35,356 nucleotides of DNA, from IMG/VR virus record IMGVR_UViG_3300007541_000077, positions 1 through 35,356 of that record. One strand, given 5' to 3'. This DNA is from a virus. Numbering within the stretch: position 1 is the stretch's first letter; every line of letters begins with the position of its first letter. The translations under genes and the position numbers were made by a program. Below are positions 34,881 to 35,356 of this stretch, one piece after another. The notes under the pieces are model-generated. The model made no database searches and was not told the DNA's origin. It saw nothing but the letters and a program-made list of their open reading frames with translations.

Positions 34881-35356
34881 TGGCGACAATTAAACCAAAT
34901 ATATCGACGATTGTAGCAAGGCAACTTCCTGAGTTTATTCGGGATGAATACCCTTCATTTGTTTCATTCGTTGAAGCATATTATGCATATTTGGATGCCA
35001 ACTACAATGGAAGAAACATTGAAGATTATAGAAATTTAGATGAAACTGTTGACAGCTTTATTCAGCAATTTAAAAACGAATTAAATGTACTTGCTGAACA
35101 GTCTTTTCCAAATTATGCTAACTTAAATGAAAAAGAAACCATCATAAGAAAAGCCAAGCAGTACTTTTCTGCTAAAGGTAGTGAAGCTGCATATAAATTT
35201 TTGTTTAGAGCTTTATATGGTAAAGAGATAGAGGTTTACTATCCTAGTGAAGCTATGTTACGAGCTTCAGATGGAAAGTGGCAACAAGATCTTTCTTTTT
35301 ATGTAAGTGTTACTTCTGGAGATGCTTTAAGTATAGTTGGTAAAGAAGTAAATGTA
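34880..35356 (+). CDS. Large baseplate/wedge structural protein, partial at window end
   Basis: The frame is open to the window end (159 codons). It begins MATIKPNISTIVARQLPEFIRDEYPSFVSFVEAYYAYLD and continues through VDSFIQQFKNELNVLAE, YFSAKGSEAAYKFLFRALYGKEIEVYYPSE and LRASDGKWQQDLSFYV. I recall this N-terminus as the large structural protein that follows gp6 in marine T4-like phages, in the place of T4 gp7. The assignment to gp7 rests on position. The rest lies outside the window. Confidence 0.8.
   Translation, partial: MATIKPNISTIVARQLPEFIRDEYPSFVSFVEAYYAYLDANYNGRNIEDYRNLDETVDSFIQQFKNELNVLAEQSFPNYANLNEKETIIRKAKQYFSAKGSEAAYKFLFRALYGKEIEVYYPSEAMLRASDGKWQQDLSFYVSVTSGDALSIVGKEVNV

Noticed and set aside
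1-35356. CRISPR arrays, insertion sequences, introns or homing endonucleases
   Set aside because: I looked for regularly spaced repeats, terminal inverted repeats with transposase frames, and HNH or GIY-YIG motifs, and saw none.

Overview
The window is a piece of a tailed-phage genome of the T4-like (contractile-tail myovirus) group, with the gene content of marine relatives such as cyanophages and SAR11 phages. The evidence is a nearly continuous set of T4-type genes: RNase H, gp59, gp32 and gp33 for replication and late transcription; gp4 and gp16 for head completion and packaging; and gp48, gp53, gp27, gp5, the PAAR tip, gp25 and gp6 for the baseplate. The DNA is AT-rich and tightly packed, with many ATGA, TAATG and TGATG junctions. 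Exported proteins with signal peptides, a lipoprotein and a protein ending in an outer-membrane-type C-terminal phenylalanine point to a Gram-negative host. No photosynthesis gene is present, so a marine proteobacterium is my inference rather than something the sequence proves.

Layout. (1) 1-3650, plus strand: an accessory block with a class I cytochrome c, a cupin, a 29-residue cysteine-rich peptide, two different SpeD-type (AdoMet decarboxylase family) genes in tandem, and an exported protein with an outer-membrane barrel-like C-terminus. Third codon positions in the first 1.4 kb are visibly richer in G and C than in the rest. (2) 3650-18950, plus strand: early and middle genes. These include RNase H, a lipoprotein/periplasmic protein pair resembling flagellar FlgP/FlgT-type envelope proteins, dCMP deaminase, a MazG-like pyrophosphohydrolase, PhoH, a RecB-like nuclease, an ErpA-like Fe-S carrier, tRNA-Thr(UGU), a SleB-type cell wall hydrolase, a ClpP-like protease, a peroxiredoxin, gp33, gp59 and gp32. 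Six sigma70-like promoters sharing an extra TTAAT(TC) element after the -35 box drive this region. A strong bidirectional terminator closes it. (3) 18945-24521, minus strand: an inverted late block. Read 5' to 3' it runs gp4, a conserved T4-like protein, a tail-tube-family protein (gp54/gp19-like), gp16, gp26, gp51 and a tape-measure-like protein. (4) 24575-35356, plus strand: baseplate, spike, fibre and wedge genes, running off the end inside a large structural gene.

The genes fit one lytic programme. Host RNA polymerase would read the sigma70-like promoters. gp33, with a sigma-like gp55 that must lie elsewhere, would then turn on the late promoters, of which I see about ten NNTAAATA octamers at gene starts on both strands. 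Several sit so close to the ATG that the late mRNA would be leaderless or nearly so.

The points most worth a second look are: a probable -1 ribosomal frameshift on a U UUU UUU heptamer that fuses gp26 to gp51 just upstream of the tape-measure-like gene; an in-frame UGA near the start of the tail-tube-family gene; a gp5 spike carrying both a lysozyme and an M15-type peptidase domain; the phage cytochrome c; the paired SpeD genes; and the exported barrel-like protein.
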